Source: Aedes albopictus | Taxonomy: Eukaryota > Arthropoda > Insecta > Diptera > Culicidae | Direction of reading: 5' to 3' | Length of the DNA: 64,000 nt | Assembly: GCF_035046485.1 (NCBI RefSeq) | Contig: NC_085136.1 | Location: 320,940,175 to 321,004,174, forward strand | In this document: in pieces, positions 58,618 through 64,000 of the stretch | How the letters are laid out: every line of letters begins with the position of its first letter | How positions within the stretch are numbered: the stretch's first letter is position 1 | Position numbers and translations under genes: made by a program | Notes under the pieces: generated by a model | Database searches by the model: none | The model's input: only the letters and a program-made list of their open reading frames with translations | What the model was told of the DNA's origin: nothing

Positions 58618-59542
58618 TGGTGTTGAGATAACACCATATTCTGAATCTGCATGCCAAACTGAGCCGAAATCCAAATTTTCATTAATTTTGGAGCCCGGGA
58701 ACCTATCTAAAAATCAGTTTGAAGTTTGTATGGGAGAGATTTGTCGAATCACCCCTCGTCGCATTTTGTACTGGACGGAGCTGTCAATCAGTTACCCAGC
58801 TGTCAGAAAGTGTTTTCAAAAAATCTCTTAGAAATTGATTTTAACTACCAAAAAAAAGTTCTAAAAATCTGAAAAAAATCATGGTGGCTCAGAAAAAGGT
58901 GCTCTGTCGCTGAGGATTGCGGACTGAAATTTGACAGCAGCCTGGCTGCTGCCAAACCTCCAAAATGATCAGAGTGTGCCTGGATACACAACATATTTGC
59001 TGAGTCACGCTAAAGCAAGTGAAACGTTCAATGACACACAAACTTGTCATCATATACAAAAAACGTTTGAAACGTGTGAAAATCATGTGTAAAACTTACC
59101 CAAAATTTGTAAATTATTCTTCCAAGTCCATGTGGTATCAGCTGATTGATTATATACGTTTAATTGTATCTTTAGCTGCAATCAGTATGTTTAAATTTTG
59201 TGTGGAGTAGTTCATGCGTGCACTGTGAAATTGATCTCCATAGAGATAAGCAACTCAACAACGGGGAGCACAGGAAGAAAAGATACGTGCTCAAATTGAA
59301 TGACTAAAAAAGTTGAGTCCGCATCCCTCAGCTCTGTCGTATAGAATCAAAAAATCAATACATTTTTCAAAATTTAAAACCCCAATTGAAAATGTTGCAA
59401 ATTTAAACATACCATTTCCATATCTTACCTTGTTTTATAAACCGGGCACTCGTAAATGTTCTTCGTCTCCTGTTTGTCCTGGGTAATAGCTTTGATAAAT
59501 ATGACCGGCATCTGTGGGAACAGTTCCTTCAACTGCGAACTG
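58618..59542. other. Unassigned spacer
   Basis: No recognised gene or repeat. Confidence 0.4.
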
Positions 59543-59565
59543 NNNNNNNNNNNNNNNNNNNNNNN
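59543..59565. other. Assembly gap (23 N)
   Basis: Run of 23 undetermined bases. Frames that cross it cannot be interpreted. Confidence 0.99.
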
Positions 59566-61232
59566 GTTGGGGCGCTGTGGGTCAGAAATTGAAAATGTTT
59601 GCCAACTTCATTTTTTTTATTCAGAATTCTTTTTATGTTTTTGGCAGTTGTCTCGTGATTTTGCATGGTTTCAGGCTTCTCAAGTGTAGATCCAATCATC
59701 TGATCACCAGAGTTCAGAGTGTTTCAGCTGAACTAGAATACCCTGAGTTAAAGTAAGATATCAAAGAACCACAGAGCAGGGTCGTGCAATTTCGAAAGGA
59801 AAACATGACGTACGACGACTGTAGCAAATCGTTTCCCATGCGAACGGACTGCTGTGATGCTTCATCTCTCACCCAGCAACACACTCGTTCGTTGTTGCTA
59901 CAGAAACAAGTGTGTATGAAACATGGGATGATACACTTGGATTTTCGTTTCATTTATGAGTCATTGAAATACTTCAACATGCTAAAAACACTATTTAAAC
60001 CACATTTTTAAATAGTGGTGCACGCCAATAGAATGATAATTATGTTTTATGAAAGAGGATAACAAATTCGACCACTTAAATCCAATTAACTGGCGCCCGT
60101 AACCATTGAGAGACTAGCGCGCACCAGTGAGACACTAATGCTCTGACGGGTGAAGCACAAGCAATGCGACCGGGTGGGAGACTACCGAGTGCTACGATGA
60201 GTGGAAAAGTTTTTTTTAACGACCGAGTCATTAGAAAAATGTATGAAACACTTGAAGTGACTTATTCAAATGTTGCATGAAAGTGTATCATTGAAACGAA
60301 ATTGTACGCCCCTGCCACAGAGTACAAGTGGTTTTCGCAACAGCTGTAATAACGACAGCAGATGGCAAGGACTGAACACAAAAACAGTTTTAATGATCCA
60401 GAGTGCACTAAAAATGATCATATAATGTTGTCTATTGGTCTTCAAGAAGGTTGTCTGGTTATTTTTTTAGTGAAGCCTCGTGGCCGTGTGGTTACCCGAA
60501 TAAAAAATACAGTAGAAAAACCGAGCGTTGTATTGTAACAGTACTATATGGAATCATATTTTTACAATAGACACCATTGTAAAAATAAAAATACAAAAAC
60601 AATAAGATGTAATGTAGACACCATACCGTGAATTGTAAATAAGATTTTTACAATATATTATACAGGTTGTTAAGTATCGTAACAATATAATAAAATATTT
60701 TTCTCCATATATATATTTTTGCAAAACCATACATTTTATTGTTAATGAATTGTTCTAAATTCTGATACGTGGGTTTAAATATACCTTACATTGTATGGTA
60801 CATGAACGGTTTTAAACAATAAAATGTACCGTAAATAAATTGTTTTTAATTGTAATTTCACTTCTGATTATACATTTAATCAAATGATTTTGGAATGGTT
60901 CTCTTTTGTTATGTTGTATTGTTTTACATTACATAAACCTTATAATGTTATATTATGTTGAAATTTTACTCCTGTTAATTGCATCTTAGGCTTACTAGAT
61001 TTATTAGAATACGCTTTGGGAATTATCCAGAGCATTTTGAATAACCCTTCATATATAGGATCGCCCACGTCTAAGTCTGAGTAGTCTCTGATTGCATTAA
61101 CAGTTGAAGCTTAGGCTCCCATGCCCCACCAGCCAGATAACCGGGTTTTGCAAACTAAGCATTATTTGTAGCAACACTTTGAGCGGCATGATGGAACTAT
61201 GCCGAGCGCGCTAAGTGTTATTAGACCACTAA
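59566..61232. other. AT-rich spacer
   Basis: 60.48-60.98 kb is very AT-rich with many ATTGTAAAAAT and AACAATAAAATGTA motifs in both orientations, possibly a decayed MITE. No coding feature is supported. Confidence 0.45.
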
Positions 61233-61403
61233 GGGGCTGTCCATAAACCACGTGGTCATGAGGGGGGGGGGGGGGGGGGGGGTTCGACCTATAAGCATTT
61301 TGTATGGACGAATAAAAAATTTTGTATGGACAAATGACCACGCGGGGGGGGGGGGGGGGTGAGAAGTCCCAAAAAAATGACCACGTGGTTTATGGACAGC
61401 CCC
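61233..61403. mobile_element. MITE with 27-bp perfect TIR and poly-G tracts
   Basis: GGGGCTGTCCATAAACCACG begins a 27-base arm (61233-61259) that is exactly complementary to 61377-61403. Inside are two long G runs (about 61262-61282 and 61344-61359) and two TTTTGTATGGAC phrases. No clear target duplication. Confidence 0.8.
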
Positions 61404-61585
61404 ATGTAATTGCATGAAGTGGGTGACGAGGTACATAAGTATCATTACAGCGTGCTTAACCGTTATTGCAATATTAAGGCACCAGTTTGACTAAAGTTTG
61501 AAATACATAACAACTCATGAGAAAACTGTCAAGTTCGAATCAAATATAAGTTAGGTTAAAAAGTGAACCCGCAGATGAACCTATA

Positions 61586-62137
61586 CACGGAGAAACTGAA
61601 AAACTCAAAATTAGGTACTTTTAAACTCAATTTTGAGTTCTTTTTCATTTCCCTTCTCATGCGCTTTTTCTATTGTTGTCAGAGAGTGAAGAGAAAAACA
61701 GACCAACTTTTGCAGTTCAGTGCGTCAAGCCAACACTGAGTTTCTATCACAGTACTCAAATTTGAGTAAATTCAACCTAGTCAAAATTTCGGTTGTGTGA
61801 AAAAAACTTAAAATTAGGTATTTTTTTTATCTGTATTAACGAGATTTTTAGCTCTAGGCTAGTTCATGTCGGGACCCACGCTTTACTTCCCTTCCGAAGG
61901 AAGAACTCACATTTTGTGAGTTTGTCGGGAGTGGGATTCGGTCCCAGGTCCTCGGCGTGATAGTCACGTGTTCTAACCATCCAACCAGGTCCGCTCCGCG
62001 GTAAAAAAAATTGGTATTTTTTTACGCGGAAGCAAGCGGGAACAACCCAACATAAACATCGATTCTATCAACTCAAAATTGGCTTGATGCACGCAACCCC
62101 GAAGTTACTCACTTTTGGGTAGTTTCGTCTCTCCGTG
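61586..62137. mobile_element. MITE with CACGGAG termini and TA duplication, containing a SINE
   Basis: Left end CACGGAGAAACTGAAAAACTC and right end GTAGTTTCGTCTCTCCGTG pair with mismatches. TA lies at both borders (61584-61585, 62138-62139). ACTCAAAATT phrases recur in both orientations inside. Confidence 0.65.
61828..62003 (-). mobile_element. Short tRNA-derived SINE nested in the MITE
   Basis: The minus strand begins with CGGAGCGGACCTGGTTGGAT, has an A-box-like TGGTTGGATGGTTAGAACAC and a B-box-like GGACCGAATCCCA, and ends in an A-rich tail. AAAATTaGGTATTTTTTT occurs at both borders (about 61810-61827 and 62007-62023) with a single-base difference, consistent with target-primed insertion. 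Confidence 0.65.
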
Positions 62138-62147
62138 TACAATCATG

Positions 62148-62723
62148 ACCCGCTGGTTGGGGGCTTAATAGTTGGATGGCTTTTTAGTTGGGGCTCCGTT
62201 AGTTGAGCTGTCAGCCAACTAAAAAACACCTGGATGTCATAATTCAATGTCAAGCTGAAAATGACAACTAATCTGTAATTCCGAGGGGCGAACTAATGAG
62301 TTTTTGGTTTCTCAAACTTTACTGATAATCAAGAAAAATTTCTATTTCATATTTCTTAAAAAAAAATATGTACAATTACTTCAAAACAAATGCAAAACAT
62401 CGGCAATCTTTATTTTGTCGATTATTCAAAGCGTTTTGTGCTTGCATTTCGGTCCGGGTGGTTTCATAAACATCTATATTTTCACTTCACCGACTAAAAA
62501 TGGGTGAAAATAGTTATTTCTCGCATTGGCCATATATGTACATATCTTGCAAAATGTATCAGTTTTGCTCTATATGTGAAACAAATTGAAAAATTTTCCT
62601 TTTTACTTCCAACCTAAACATGATTAAAAAAACCATGCGCACGCCCCTTGTGCTGCTGTCACTTCACCCAACTAGCGAATCGAATTCGTTGGTTGGTTGG
62701 AAGTCGTGGCTCAACGAGCGGGT
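62148..62723. mobile_element. Possible TIR element (ACCCGCTGGTTG ... CAACGAGCGGGT)
   Basis: Twelve-base ends are inverted with one mismatch, and GTTGG/CCAAC phrases cluster near both ends. No target duplication found, so weak. Confidence 0.35.
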
Positions 62724-63520
62724 TCCGACTGTATAGAAGTCATGTCAGTGTTCAGTCCAGTCCATCATATGTTAACGATGGCTAGATAAAGTTTGTCAAT
62801 CGAATTTGATTCGATTGTGGTCGAAGGCAAGTTCACATGAGAGAAGAGGAGAAAACTCCCCTTAATGCAAATACATAAAGAATAGTGTTGAACCGAAGAC
62901 CACTTTATCAAGAAGACTTGCAGCACTGCTGGAAATCGGGAGTCATTGTTAGCAGCGCTGCGCACGGATCAAGGTGGAACTATTCATGATAGTGTGAGTA
63001 AGTCTTCATACAAGCACCAACACACTCTTACACTTTTATACAAAAGTACCACCTTATCTCAACAGGCGGCGGTTTCCAAGTTGACCTCGCACTCTTCATA
63101 CCTAGCCCGCCATATTTCTTGGATCTGCAGTTCTTAGGACATCTGGTTTACCACTGATTTAAACATTTTATTGACTTTAAATTGATGTTTCAACTTATTC
63201 ACTTTTTTCTCTTTCCTTTCCTTTGCATCAAAAAAGCCACAAACATCAACAACTGAATAAATAGTTGAAAATGCACGGAAAAAAAATCTAAAACTGAATA
63301 AATAGTTGAAAATGCACGGAAAAATAATATTTCGGAAAAGTGAATGGTTCAAATGTAAGAAAAAAAGGTATAATATATTGTTACATAAGAATCGAATGTA
63401 AATGTATAGTAGCTACAATGTGCAAAGCTTTTAGCGAACCATTTCATCACAATACACTTTATTGTAGCTGGTACACTGCATGGTGCAGGAATGGTTTTCA
63501 CCAAACACCCTATGGTTAGT
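62724..63520. other. Unassigned spacer with a 41-bp direct duplication
   Basis: AACTGAATAAATAGTTGAAAATGCACGG occurs at 63251 and 63292, a tandem duplication of about 41 bases. No gene recognised. Confidence 0.5.
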
Positions 63521-63524
63521 TTTT

Positions 63525-63745
63525 ATCCGGCTAGCGTCACCAACCGTATAAACGTACCATGCCATGGGGTGAGGGGTCGATTCCCGCTCCGAGTGATGAA
63601 GCTTTTCGCACGAAATGTTTCTTCCTCGTATCCACTGGTGCTCGTAATGTGTGTCGTGTCCGTTGTCTAGTGTTAAGTTTCGCTCAGTCTGTACAGCCTC
63701 TGGCTGTAGACGGTGTCCATACCTTTTTTTTCAATAAACATGATT
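63525..63745 (+). mobile_element. Probable tRNA-derived SINE
   Basis: It has an A-box-like GGCTAGCGTCACCAACCG, a B-box-like GGTCGATTCCC at tRNA spacing, and a body with GTACAGCCTCTGGCTGTAGA and CGGTGTCCATACC, a phrase I associate with culicine SINEs. It ends near a T-rich run and AATAAA. Borders are not fixed by a duplication. Confidence 0.5.
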
Positions 63746-64000
63746 AGTTATGCATCGTTACTCGATGTAGTGTAATTGCCAGTTACCACAAGTGTAGACC
63801 TGATGTTCTAAATTCCAGAGTAGTTTGGCTGAACTAGAATACCCCGAAAGATTTTGTAGGATTCCAAGAAGTCCATAGATTATGTTTTATTATGCTTGAT
63901 ATAGTTTCTAGCTATAACTGGTACTGTTACGGCTATTGATGGTAAGGAGTGATAGTGCTCTGATAGGGCCTGAAGGGTAGTGATACCCTTCCTTTGCGGG
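63746..64000. other. Unassigned end of window
   Basis: TGGCTGAACTAGAATACCCCGA near 63830 echoes CAGCTGAACTAGAATACCCTGA near 59727, a short shared motif of unknown nature. Confidence 0.35.

Noticed and set aside
59456..59756. Open frames crossing the N run
   Set aside because: The gap length is unknown, so the frame cannot be trusted.

Overview
The window looks like intergenic DNA from a culicine mosquito, most likely Aedes. The main reasons are two tRNA-derived SINEs that I recognise as the Aedes Feilai type, Jockey-superfamily LINE fragments, a Ty1/copia remnant and very many foldback and MITE-type DNA elements. I found no intact host gene, no rRNA, no convincing functional tRNA, no CRISPR array and no prokaryotic feature. 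Family names come from memory of motifs, not from a search.

Layout. 1-1.75 kb: decayed LINE on the minus strand. 1.8-6.1 kb: degenerate 12-bp-type repeat block that contains two diverged tandem copies of a larger unit, interrupted by different MITEs. 7.3-8.75 kb: broken LINE reverse transcriptase (minus). 8.8-10.2 kb: more degenerate 12-mer repeat with a Feilai-type SINE. 10.8-12.8 kb: 64-bp direct repeats around a 451-bp insert, then a broken copia gag/protease (minus). 13.1-14.1 kb: foldback elements. 15.5-16.7 kb: 154-bp satellite in a 308-bp higher-order form. 18.5 kb: second Feilai-type SINE with perfect target duplication. 19.05-27.73 kb: 170-bp satellite on the plus strand, split by three insertions with target duplications. 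28.3-34.6 kb: composite foldback element with Tc1-like TIRs and TA duplication whose arms are built of 150-bp tandem repeats. 35.1 kb: another tRNA-derived SINE. 38.2-43.6 kb: 12-mer repeat block with hAT-like and piggyBac-like insertions. 44.15-44.54 kb: 3' end of a LINE ORF1-like sequence. 44.85-54.48 kb: the same 170-bp satellite in the opposite orientation, with an internal 2,727-bp duplication and one hAT-like foldback insertion. 55.5-58.6 kb: 3.1-kb palindromic piggyBac-like element with TTAA duplication and a homogeneous 12/24-bp repeat core. 58.6-64 kb: AT-rich unique-looking DNA, a 23-N assembly gap at 59543-59565, small MITEs and two more tRNA-like SINEs.

Nothing here works as an operon or pathway. 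The common theme is satellite and palindrome architecture: two inverted satellite arrays about 17 kb apart, and at least ten palindromic elements able to fold into long hairpins if transcribed. The most useful hypothesis is that this is a source of small RNAs (satellite piRNAs or hairpin siRNAs). It is an inference that needs small-RNA data. Many insertion borders are exact because the interrupted repeat shows the pre-insertion sequence, so the relative order of events can be read.
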